Below, piece after piece: positions 33,121 through 42,806 of a stretch of 64,000 bases of DNA; positions within the stretch are counted from its first letter, which is position 1, and each line of letters begins with the position of its first letter. This stretch comes from Blastococcus sp. TF02A-30. GTDB lineage: Bacteria; Actinomycetota; Actinomycetes; Mycobacteriales; Geodermatophilaceae. The notes below the pieces were generated by a model that ran no database searches, was not told the DNA's origin, and saw only the letters and a program-made list of their open reading frames with translations. The position numbers and the translations under genes are program-made. The stretch is taken from NCBI RefSeq assembly GCF_003319185.1, contig NZ_QOHJ01000005.1, forward strand, positions 310,001 to 374,000, read 5' to 3'.

Positions 33121-33381
33121 ATGCCCACGCCCCGCTTCCTGACGCTGGACGACGTCGCCGAGATCCTGAACGTCTCCTGGTCGCAGGCCTACGCGCTCGT
33201 GCGGCGGAAGGAGCTCATCGCGATCCAGATCGGCGGCCGTGGGCAGTGGCGGATCGAGGTCGACGAGCTCGAGCGCTTCATCCAGCAGAAGTACGCCGAG
33301 GCACGGGCCGGCACGGTGCCGCCGGAGGAACCGGCCGCCGCGGAGACCGCGTCCTCGGCCGAGACCAGCTCCCAGTCCTGA
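33121..33381 (+). CDS. Excisionase/BldC-type small DNA-binding protein
   Basis: An 86-residue protein with a winged MerR-like helix-turn-helix: FLTLDDVAEILNVSWSQAYALVRRKELIAIQIGGRGQWRIEVDELERFI. The layout matches excisionase-family (helix-turn-helix 17) regulators and the developmental regulator BldC, though it is not BldC itself. The C-terminal 25 residues are Ala/Ser/Glu-rich and probably disordered. The ATG has GGAGAGG upstream. It sits between two repeat-bearing intergenic regions, 32984-33060 and 34001-34030, which I suggest as its binding sites. Confidence 0.88.
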   Translation: MPTPRFLTLDDVAEILNVSWSQAYALVRRKELIAIQIGGRGQWRIEVDELERFIQQKYAEARAGTVPPEEPAAAETASSAETSSQS

Positions 33382-33391
33382 TCCCGCCGGG

Positions 33392-33961
33392 CTAGTCCCA
33401 CCCCGGCGGGGACGTCCGCACGACCGCCACGGCGTCGAGCGCGACGGCCCGCACCCCCTGCACCGCGCTCGCCCGACGCAGGTCCTCGGCCGCGTGCTCG
33501 GCCAGCTCCACGTGGTCGGCACCCACCCGGTCCACCGTCCCCCGCAGCACTGAGCCCTCGTCCAGCACCAGGTGCACCGCGGCGCGATCGCGGGCCAGCC
33601 CGCGCAGGGCCCAGCGCAGGTCCATCCGCCCCCGCACCGGTCCGGGGTCCTCCGGCGGCGCGGTGCGCCGCCCCAACCCGGCCACCGCGCGCACCGCGGA
33701 GACGGCCACCAGGCACTCCCGGCCGCGCTCCTCCGTCACCAGCAGCCAGTCCGCCCCGGTGTCGGTGAGCTCGCCGGAGACGCTGCCCGCCCCACGGCAG
33801 GTCAGGACCACGTGTCCGCCCAGCGCGCCGCGCACGCGGTCCACGAGCCGCACGGCCCCGACCTCGGCACGCGTCCTCGACGCTGCGCCGGCCCGCTCGG
33901 CCGCGTCCTGCTCCGCCTCGAACTGCGCTTCGAGGTCGGCGAAGAGCTGATGCCACCGCAT
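33392..33961 (-). CDS. Conserved protein with two Sm-like beta-barrel repeats
   Basis: A 189-residue protein. The N-terminus is an acidic coiled helix (MRWHQLFADLEAQFEAEQDAAERAG). Two internal repeats follow with a similar pattern: HVVLTCRGAGSVSGELTDTGADWLLV and VHLVLDEGSVLRGTVDRVGADHVELA. These look like Sm/LSm-type or other small beta-barrels that can bind RNA or DNA. Strong GGAGGTGGGG precedes ATG 33961. I do not recognise a named family; conservation in actinobacteria near secA1 is my recollection. It converges with the excisionase-type gene (10-base gap). Confidence 0.72.
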   Translation of the reverse strand: MRWHQLFADLEAQFEAEQDAAERAGAASRTRAEVGAVRLVDRVRGALGGHVVLTCRGAGSVSGELTDTGADWLLVTEERGRECLVAVSAVRAVAGLGRRTAPPEDPGPVRGRMDLRWALRGLARDRAAVHLVLDEGSVLRGTVDRVGADHVELAEHAAEDLRRASAVQGVRAVALDAVAVVRTSPPGWD

Positions 33962-34000
33962 GCCCCACCTCCATGCCTGAGCTTAGATCGCCGCATTGAC

Positions 34001-34030
34001 TTGCGTTTGGTTGCATTTGCTTGCTTTAGT
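34001..34030. repeat. Three tandem 10-bp TTGC repeats
   Basis: TTGCGTTTGG, TTGCATTTGC and TTGCTTTAGT follow each other without a gap (34001-34010, 34011-34020, 34021-34030). The stretch is far AT-richer than anything around it and lies in the 93-base gap between the divergent LSm-like and LysM genes, 25 bases before ATG 34055. One helical turn per unit suggests head-to-tail binding by a small regulator. Confidence 0.6.
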
Positions 34031-34054
34031 GGCATCCATCGCGAAGGAGGCTGC

Positions 34055-34765
34055 ATGTCCGGACGACGACTGACCGCGACGACGTCGGTGATGGCCGGCG
34101 TCGCCCTGGCCCTGCACGTCCTGACGCCGCCGGTCGCCGAGATGGTGCGCGCGGTGGCCGACGGTCAGCGGACCGCCGACACCCTCGGCTCCGACGTCCT
34201 GGTCACCGCCGCCGCGGGACTGCTCGCGTGGGTGGCCTGGGTGTGGGGGGCGCTCGGTCTGCTGCTGACCGCCGTCTCGGCGGCGCCCGGCGCGCTCGGG
34301 CGTTGCGCGGAGGTCGTGACCCGGGTCGTGCTGCCCGCCGGCGCGCGACGCAGCGCGGCCCTCGCCCTGGGGGTCGGGCTGAGCGTCGCCGCTCCGCTCG
34401 GCGGCACCGCCACCTTGCTGGTCGTCACCGCGCCGGCTGCCTCGGCCGAGACCGCCCCCGGCGTGGTGCCGGACTGGCCGGCCCGGGCCGCCGCGGCCCC
34501 CAGCACGCCCGCACCCACCACACCCGCGCCGGTGCCCGACTGGCCGGACACCCCGACGGCCCCAGCTCCGGGCGAGCACGTCGTCGTCCGGGGCGACTGC
34601 CTCTGGGACATCGCCGCCGCCCGGCTGACCACCGAGCTGGGCCGCCCGCCCGGCATCGCCGAGACCGCGGACGCCGTGCACGCCTGGTGGACGGCGAACG
34701 CCTCCGTCATCGGCGCGGACCCGGACCTCCTGCTCCCCGGTCAGGTCCTGCGCCCACCGCCGTGA
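34055..34765 (+). CDS. Membrane protein with C-terminal LysM domain
   Basis: A 236-residue protein: an N-terminal cytoplasmic patch, then membrane segments (about 50-72, LLAWVAWVWGALGLLLTAV, and 107-128, LALGVGLSVAAPLGGTATLLVV), a Pro/Ala-rich linker with repeated PDWP, and a C-terminal LysM (GEHVVVRGDCLWDIAAARL...GADPDLLLPGQVL). LysM binds peptidoglycan, so the protein probably spans from membrane to wall. GAAGGAGG precedes ATG 34055 by 5 bases. The three tandem repeats lie in its promoter. The Rv3235-family gene follows after 49 bases. Confidence 0.87.
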   Translation: MSGRRLTATTSVMAGVALALHVLTPPVAEMVRAVADGQRTADTLGSDVLVTAAAGLLAWVAWVWGALGLLLTAVSAAPGALGRCAEVVTRVVLPAGARRSAALALGVGLSVAAPLGGTATLLVVTAPAASAETAPGVVPDWPARAAAAPSTPAPTTPAPVPDWPDTPTAPAPGEHVVVRGDCLWDIAAARLTTELGRPPGIAETADAVHAWWTANASVIGADPDLLLPGQVLRPPP

Positions 34766-34814
34766 CCCCGAGCCCCCGTCACCGCCCGACCACGCTCTCC
34801 CCGAAGGAAGACCG

Positions 34815-35375
34815 ATGACCGTCCCCGTGCGCCCGACGACCCCGCCGTCCCCTGCCCCCGACGTCCCCCGGCCCCCGCTGCGGCTGGTCCGCGTGCGGAC
34901 CCCGCAGCCGCCCGCCCAGGACCCGCGGATCCCCGTCCGGTTGCTGCTGCCCGGTGTCGCCGTCCCGCGCCCGACCTACCGGCCCGGTCCCCGGCCGCGG
35001 GCCACCGCGGCGGTACCGCTCGACGAGTTCGCCCCGACGCTGTCGGCGCGCGACGAGCTGCCCGACGTCGTCGCCACGGGCCGCCGGCTCATCACGTTGG
35101 CCCTGGAGGTGCTGTCCGGCCGGCGACCCGCCAGCCAGCTGCAGCAGCTCACCTCCCCAGGGGTCTACGCCGCGCTCTCGGCGGGCCGCCGCCCCCGGTG
35201 GTGCGCCGAGGGGACGGCGCCGCTGCTCGTCGGCAAGGTGCACGTCGGTGAGCCCGTGGACGGCGTGGCCGAGGTGGTGGCCGTCGCCCGCCGCGCCGGG
35301 CGAGCGCACGCCGTCGCCGCCCGGCTCGAGGGCATCGACGGCCGCTGGCGGTGCACCGCCCTGCAGATCGGCTGA
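34815..35375 (+). CDS. Rv3235 family protein
   Basis: A 186-residue protein whose first 75 residues are proline/arginine-rich and probably disordered. The remainder is a compact domain (ARDELPDVVATGRRLITLALEVLSGRRPASQLQQLTSPGVYAAL...) ending in ARLEGIDGRWRCTALQIG. It matches the actinobacterial Rv3235 family, found next to secA1 (accessory secA2-like systems are not visible here). Function unknown; an export-related role is suggested only by position. AAGGAAG precedes ATG 34815. A strong hairpin follows its stop codon. Confidence 0.85.
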   Translation: MTVPVRPTTPPSPAPDVPRPPLRLVRVRTPQPPAQDPRIPVRLLLPGVAVPRPTYRPGPRPRATAAVPLDEFAPTLSARDELPDVVATGRRLITLALEVLSGRRPASQLQQLTSPGVYAALSAGRRPRWCAEGTAPLLVGKVHVGEPVDGVAEVVAVARRAGRAHAVAARLEGIDGRWRCTALQIG

Positions 35376-35385
35376 CCCCGGGACG

Positions 35386-35424
35386 ACGACGCCCCGCCGA
35401 CCGGTCCGGTCGGCGGGGCGTCGT
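35386..35424. terminator. Bidirectional terminator between Rv3235-family gene and secA1
   Basis: Arms 35386-35402 and 35408-35424 are perfect 17-bp complements around GGTCC; two more pairs can form inside the loop. It separates convergent genes. Confidence 0.85.
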
Positions 35425-35432
35425 GAGGTCGG

Positions 35433-38384
<2,952 letters not shown>

Positions 38385-38390
38385 GACCCC

Positions 38391-38396
38391 AGCGTA
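38391..38396 (-). promoter_or_regulatory. Probable -10 element of secA1
   Basis: TACGCT on the minus strand is separated by exactly 6 bases from GTG 38384, the spacing expected for a leaderless transcript. No ribosome-binding site is seen. Confidence 0.4.
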
Positions 38397-38454
38397 GGCG
38401 TGACCGCAGGGACAGTCGCCGGTCCGCACCGCTGAGCCGCCCCACGCGCTCCTC

Positions 38455-38496
38455 TAGCCTCCCCCGGTGTCCCGTTAGCCTCCCCCGGTGTCCCGT
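38455..38496 (+). repeat. Perfect 21-bp tandem duplication of a promoter/start region
   Basis: Units 38455-38475 and 38476-38496 are identical. Each contains a TAGCCT -10 element, 6 bases and a GTG-TCC-CGT start. Unit 2 carries the real start (38488). Unit 1 would start a three-codon peptide (Met-Ser-Arg) that stops at the TAG of unit 2's -10 hexamer. Confidence 0.8.
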
Positions 38497-38880
38497 GAAC
38501 CCCACCGGCTCGACCCCGGAACCCTCGCCTTCCTCACCGAACGGCACCTGGCCACGCTCACCACGCTGCGTCCCGACGGCAGCCCGCACGTCGTCCCGGT
38601 CGGGGTCACCTACGACCCGGCGACGGCGACCGCCCGGGTGATCACCTCGGGCAGCTCCGCCAAGGCCCGGCACGTGCGCGACGGGCAGGCCCGCGTCGCG
38701 GTCTGCCAGGTCGACGGGCGGCGGTGGCTGACCCTCGAGGGGACGGCGGTGGTGCGGGACGACGCCGCCGCGGTGGCCGACGCCGTCGACCGCTACGCGC
38801 AGCGCTACCGGCAACCCCGGGAGAACCCCGCTCGCGTGGTCATCGAGATCGCGGTCGACCGGGTGCTCGGCAACGCGTGA
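38488..38880 (+). CDS. F420/PPOx-type flavoprotein (pyridoxamine oxidase-like)
   Basis: A 130-residue split-barrel protein of the TIGR03618 / F420-dependent PPOx family: [58 protein letters not shown] and a terminal [16 protein letters not shown]. Such proteins bind F420 or FMN and reduce unknown substrates. The start is GTG 38488, directly in the second copy of a 21-bp duplication, and probably leaderless. The GNAT gene follows after 10 bases, so they form an operon. Confidence 0.85.
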   Translation: MSREPHRLDPGTLAFLTERHLATLTTLRPDGSPHVVPVGVTYDPATATARVITSGSSAKARHVRDGQARVAVCQVDGRRWLTLEGTAVVRDDAAAVADAVDRYAQRYRQPRENPARVVIEIAVDRVLGNA

Positions 38881-38890
38881 CACTGCCCAG

Positions 38891-39442
38891 GTGGACCTCA
38901 GCCTGATCGACCTGCCGTCCGAGGTGGTGCGCACCGAACGCCTCGTCCTGCGCCCGTACCGACCCGAAGACGCTGACGACGTCCACCGGGCCTGCCAGGA
39001 CGACGAGATCCAGCGCTGGATCACCGCGATTGACGTGCCGTACACGGCGGAGTCCGCGCGGGCCTGGGTCGAGGACATCGCGCCCGGCGAGCGGCTGGAG
39101 CACCGCGGCATGCCGGTGGCGATCGAGGCCGACGGCGAGTTCGTCGGCGCCGGTGGGGTGCACTTCGTCCCGGGACGGCTGGGCCCGGAGATCGGCTACT
39201 GGATCGCGCCGTGGGCTCGCCGGAAGGGGTACGCCGCGGAGGCGGCGCACGCGCTGGGCGGGTGGGCCCTCGGCCTGGGTGCACCGCGGGTGCACCTCTA
39301 CGCCGACGTCCGGAACGAGGCGTCGCAGGCGGTGGCGCGGCGGGCTGGGTTCAGGCAGGAGGGCGTCGTCCGCAGCTCCCTGGGCTACCGGGACGGCACC
39401 CGGGGCGACGCCGCGCTGTTCTCCCGGCTCCCGGCCGACTGA
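38891..39442 (+). CDS. GNAT-family N-acetyltransferase (RimJ/RimL-like)
   Basis: A 183-residue GNAT protein with TERLVLRPYRPEDADDVHRA, EIGYWIAPWARRKGYAAEAAHAL (acetyl-CoA binding R/Q-x-x-G-x-A pattern) and LYADVRNEASQAVARRAGFRQEG. The substrate is unknown: an alpha-amine or a small amine is possible. GTG 38891 lies 10 bases after the preceding gene, with only a weak CCCAG ahead of it. The gene converges with hpf, with a perfect hairpin between them. Confidence 0.85.
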   Translation: MDLSLIDLPSEVVRTERLVLRPYRPEDADDVHRACQDDEIQRWITAIDVPYTAESARAWVEDIAPGERLEHRGMPVAIEADGEFVGAGGVHFVPGRLGPEIGYWIAPWARRKGYAAEAAHALGGWALGLGAPRVHLYADVRNEASQAVARRAGFRQEGVVRSSLGYRDGTRGDAALFSRLPAD

Positions 39443-39444
39443 GC

Positions 39445-39476
39445 GGAGGGGGCGCGCCGGCCGGCGCGCCCCCTCC
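39445..39476. terminator. 32-base perfect palindrome between GNAT and hpf genes
   Basis: 16-bp perfect stem with its symmetry centre at 39460/39461 and essentially no loop; realistically a shorter stem with 4 bases unpaired. It separates convergent genes. Confidence 0.8.
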
Positions 39477-39480
39477 CCCG

Positions 39481-40182
39481 TCAGGCGGGTGCGCCGGCCG
39501 GCGCCGCGGTGGTCGCCGCCGGGGCGTGCGCGGCGTCCCCGTCGAGCGGGAGGTCGTCGGTCAGCCGGATGAGGCCGTAGTCGTAGGCGTGCCGGCGGTA
39601 GACGACCGTCGGCTTGCCGGTGTCGGCGCACTGGAACAGGTAGAAGTCGTGGCCGACCAGCTCCATCTCGTGGAGCGCCTGGTCGACGGTCATGGGAGTC
39701 GCGGGGTGGTGCTTCTCCCGGACGATCTGGCCCGGCAGGTGCTCGTCCAGATCGGTGACGTGGGGGCCCTCGGCGAGCTGTCGCTCGCGCTCGAGGGCAT
39801 CGGCCGCGGAGCCGGTGGGCTCGGCGACGGCGTTGCCGGTGAGCCGGACGCTCTCCGGCGTGCGGCGGCCGTGGTGCACCCGGCGGCGGTCGGCCGCGCG
39901 GCGCATCCGGTTCTCGAGCTTGCCCGCGGCCAGGTCGAGCGCGGCGTAGAAGTCGGGGGCGCAGGCCTCGGCGCGGACGACCGGCCCCTTGCCGCGCAGC
40001 GTGATCTCCACGCGCTGGCAGTTGGCCGCCTGGCGGGGGTTGGGTTCGTGGAACAGCTCGACGTCGATGCGGAGGATCTTGAGCTTGCCGTCGAACCGGT
40101 CCGACGTTCGGACCTTCTCCCAGACGTGCTGCCGGAAGTGTTCGGGCACTTCGACGTTTCGACCGCGGACGACGATCTCCAT
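39481..40182 (-). CDS. hpf: Long-form ribosome hibernation promotion factor
   Basis: A 233-residue long-form HPF. The N-terminal S30AE domain (MEIVVRGRNVEVPEHFRQHVWEKV...VEITLRGKGPVVRAE) binds the small subunit decoding region. A variable linker leads to the C-terminal dimerisation domain (MTVDQALHEMELVGHDFYLFQ, TVVYRRHAYDYGLIRL), which joins two 70S ribosomes into 100S particles. This is Rv3241c-like. ATG has GGGAGG 7 bases upstream. TAGCGT (40219-40224, minus strand) is a likely -10. The Ala-rich C-terminal tail is longer than usual. Confidence 0.94.
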   Translation of the reverse strand: MEIVVRGRNVEVPEHFRQHVWEKVRTSDRFDGKLKILRIDVELFHEPNPRQAANCQRVEITLRGKGPVVRAEACAPDFYAALDLAAGKLENRMRRAADRRRVHHGRRTPESVRLTGNAVAEPTGSAADALERERQLAEGPHVTDLDEHLPGQIVREKHHPATPMTVDQALHEMELVGHDFYLFQCADTGKPTVVYRRHAYDYGLIRLTDDLPLDGDAAHAPAATTAAPAGAPA

Positions 40183-40218
40183 GAGACCTCCCGGTGGGAC
40201 GGGGCGTTGGTCGCTTCG

Positions 40219-40224
40219 ACGCTA
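40219..40224 (-). promoter_or_regulatory. Probable -10 element of hpf
   Basis: TAGCGT on the minus strand would give a 30-base leader that contains the GGGAGG ribosome-binding site. Confidence 0.45.
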
Positions 40225-40252
40225 GTCCCTCCGCACGGGTCCCGACAGTCGA

Positions 40253-41008
40253 TCAGCGGACCCCCTCGCGACCGGAACCGTTCACCGCGACGACGCCCGG
40301 CAGCGGCACCCGGGGCGGTGTCCGCGGGGTGGCCGCGACCACCGCCCCGAGCACCGGCGGGCCGCCGTCCGGCACCGCCGCGGCCAGCACCGATGCCGCC
40401 TCCGCGAGCGTCGCGCCGCTGGTGACGACGTCGTCGACGAGCACCAGCAGGCCCTCCGGGGCGGCCGGCCGACGGGCGAGCACGAAGCTGCCGGCGAGGT
40501 TGGCCCGCCGCTGCGCGGCCGGCAGGCCGGCGGAGTCGCGGACGCGACCGCGGCGGCGCAGCAGCGGCGCCTGCGCCGCGGGGAGACCGGCCGCGCACAG
40601 CTCTCGCACGGCCCGGCCGGCCAGCTCCCGCACGTGGTCGCGCCCGCGGGCGCGCAGCGCGGCCGCCGAGCTCGGCACGGGGACCAGCAGCACCGGGCCG
40701 CGCCAGGGCCCCGGCACCGCGGCGACGACGGCGGCCACCGCGAGGGCCAGCGCCGCGCCGAGCGGGACGGCCAGCTCCGCCCTGCCCCGCTCCTTGAACT
40801 CGACGACCGCCGGCCGCACCGTCCCCCGGTAGGCCCCGGCGGCGGCCGTGGGCGGGAAGCCGTCCGGGAACCGCCGGGGCGCGGCCGGGCGCGGGCGGGC
40901 CAGCAGCGCCGCGCAGGAACCGCACAGCGGGGACGCGGGCCGACCGCACCCCGCGCAGGTACGAGGCAGGACCAGGTCGGCCAGCGCGCTGAGCCACCCG
41001 CGGTCCAC
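40253..41008 (-). CDS. comF: ComF-family phosphoribosyltransferase-like protein
   Basis: A 251-residue ComF protein. The N-terminal zinc-finger segment LPRTCAGCGRPASPLCGSC has four cysteines. The C-terminal half is a phosphoribosyltransferase fold with the PRPP loop VLVDDVVTSGATL. ComF links DNA uptake or strand handling to competence in some bacteria; in actinobacteria its role is uncertain. It is Rv3242c-like. GTG 41008 is used, and no strong ribosome-binding site is visible. A 7-bp hairpin (41062-41078) precedes it. Confidence 0.9.
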   Translation of the reverse strand: MDRGWLSALADLVLPRTCAGCGRPASPLCGSCAALLARPRPAAPRRFPDGFPPTAAAGAYRGTVRPAVVEFKERGRAELAVPLGAALALAVAAVVAAVPGPWRGPVLLVPVPSSAAALRARGRDHVRELAGRAVRELCAAGLPAAQAPLLRRRGRVRDSAGLPAAQRRANLAGSFVLARRPAAPEGLLVLVDDVVTSGATLAEAASVLAAAVPDGGPPVLGAVVAATPRTPPRVPLPGVVAVNGSGREGVR

Positions 41009-41061
41009 CGCGGCAGCCTATGGCCGGATCACCGGGCTCGGGCCGCGCTCCCGGACCCTGA

Positions 41062-41078
41062 GGAGGACGGGGTCCTCC
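41062..41078 (-). terminator. Short hairpin downstream of lpqB
   Basis: GGAGGAC (41062-41068) and GTCCTCC (41072-41078) form a 7-bp stem with loop GGG, 13 bases past the lpqB stop on the minus strand and before comF. It is a candidate terminator for the mtrA-mtrB-lpqB operon. Confidence 0.45.
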
Positions 41079-41090
41079 CCTGTGGACGGC

Positions 41091-42806
41091 TCAGAGCGGG
41101 TAGAACGGCTCGGAGCCGCGTACCGGCTCCTGGCCGCGGACGAGGGTCACCCACGTGCCCCCCGACCACTGCCAGAGCGTGCCCCCGGCGCTCACCAGCG
41201 GCGGCCGGGTCGGTGCCGCGCCCAGCGCCGTGGGCTGGCCGGGCAGCCCCGAGGTGCGCACGTCGGTCAGCCCCCACCCGTCGACACCGACGGAGTACGG
41301 CACGATCCGGTCCTCGCCGGCGTCCCCGGCCAGCAGCCACAGCGTGCTGCTGTCCCGCCAGGCCACGTCGACCACCTGCGAGAGGGTCGGCGCCACCTCG
41401 CGCAGGTCGCGCACCGCCACCCCGCCGTCCTCGGACCGGACGACGGTGCCGACGTAGAGCCGGGGGCCCTGCGGCCCGTCGATGACCAGCGCCGCCCGGA
41501 CGCCGTCCGGCGAGAGCTGCAGGACCTGGGCGCGCCCCAGCCCGGCCAGCGTGGGCACGTTCACCGCCTGGGGCGGGCCGTTGGAGGGCACGCGGACCAC
41601 GTCGACGCCGTCTCTCAGCACCCAGACCTCCGGACGGGTCGCCGCCACCGTCGGAGCGCTCAGCGTGCCGCCGGTGACCACCGGCACGAGCTCACCCCCG
41701 TAGGGGCCGGCCAGCAGCGCGGCGCCGCCCCCCTCGGGGCGCACGCCGGCCAGGAACGACAGCTGCCCGGTGCGGGTGTCGGCGGAGATCGCGGCCGAGA
41801 CCAGGCCGTAGGCGCCCTGCCCGGCCGGGCCGGGCGCCGGCTCCCCGCTGGTGACCGTGCGCAGCGCGCCGGCGTCCAGGTAGTGGCCGATGCTCTCCAG
41901 CGGCGCCGCATCCGGGGCGTAGCCCGACCAGTCGTCGGTGGACATCCGCTGCGGGACGCCCTCCACCGGCTCGCCGTCGACGGTCACCGTCACCGTGCGG
42001 ATCCGCTGGGCGTCGACCTGGGTGAGCGTCCACACCAGCTGCGCGCAGATCTCCGACAGCTGCGGGCCGGGCTCGGCGGGGAGGTTGCCCAGCTCGACCG
42101 TGGCGTTCTGCCCGTCGACGGTGATGGTGCGCTCCAGCTGCACCCCGCCGACGGGGTTGTTCACGCCGGCCGCCAGGGCGGAGGACGGCCCCTCGAGCAG
42201 CTTCTCGACCAGCGTCGTCGGCTGCGCCTCGCCGGTGATCAGGTAGCGGGGGTCGGGCACCAGCTGCTGCTGCGTGGGGTCGAGGAAGTAGAGGTCCAGC
42301 TGGTCGTAGATCCGCTCGAAGTCCGGCTCGAGCATCACCAGGCCGTCGGCCGGGTTGGTGATCCGCCACTCGCCGTCCACCTCCTCGAGCGTGAACTCGC
42401 GGGTGAACACCCCGGGTGCGGCGATGGAGAAGATGCCGCGCCCGTCGACGGTCCCCACGAGGTTGGCGGTGACCTGCACCGCGCCGGCCTCCGTGGCGAC
42501 CGTGGCGTAGTCGGGGCTGATGATCGTGATGCCCTCGGCGTCGCTCCACTCGCGGGCCGCCTCGGGAGCCAGGTACTCGGCGGCCACGGGGTGCCCGCGG
42601 ACGGTGCTCGCGGCGGCGTCGATGAAGTTGCGGACGATCTCCTCCGGCGTCGCGCCGGGCTCGGGCCCCAGCGGTTCGATGCCGACGTCCTCGGCCGGGC
42701 GCACCGGGGCCTGGGTGATCTGCACCGTCGGCGAGCTGCCGGGCACGGTGGAGCAGCCGGCCAGCGCGAGCAGGGCGGCCGCGAGCGCGAGGAGACGGCG
42801 GGTCAC
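41091..42806 (-). CDS. lpqB: Lipoprotein LpqB (MtrB-associated)
   Basis: A 571-residue lipoprotein with a classical signal ending LLALAGC (lipobox cysteine about residue 17), a GerMN-type domain (about 200-330) and a C-terminal beta-propeller (VLRDGVDVVRVPSNGPPQAV, GTLWQWSGGTWVTL). In mycobacteria LpqB binds the sensor domain of MtrB and modulates the MtrAB system that controls cell-wall and division genes. GTG 42806 overlaps the mtrB stop by four bases, so translation is coupled. A longer in-frame extension exists but would precede the signal peptide. Confidence 0.94.
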   Translation of the reverse strand: MTRRLLALAAALLALAGCSTVPGSSPTVQITQAPVRPAEDVGIEPLGPEPGATPEEIVRNFIDAAASTVRGHPVAAEYLAPEAAREWSDAEGITIISPDYATVATEAGAVQVTANLVGTVDGRGIFSIAAPGVFTREFTLEEVDGEWRITNPADGLVMLEPDFERIYDQLDLYFLDPTQQQLVPDPRYLITGEAQPTTLVEKLLEGPSSALAAGVNNPVGGVQLERTITVDGQNATVELGNLPAEPGPQLSEICAQLVWTLTQVDAQRIRTVTVTVDGEPVEGVPQRMSTDDWSGYAPDAAPLESIGHYLDAGALRTVTSGEPAPGPAGQGAYGLVSAAISADTRTGQLSFLAGVRPEGGGAALLAGPYGGELVPVVTGGTLSAPTVAATRPEVWVLRDGVDVVRVPSNGPPQAVNVPTLAGLGRAQVLQLSPDGVRAALVIDGPQGPRLYVGTVVRSEDGGVAVRDLREVAPTLSQVVDVAWRDSSTLWLLAGDAGEDRIVPYSVGVDGWGLTDVRTSGLPGQPTALGAAPTRPPLVSAGGTLWQWSGGTWVTLVRGQEPVRGSEPFYPL

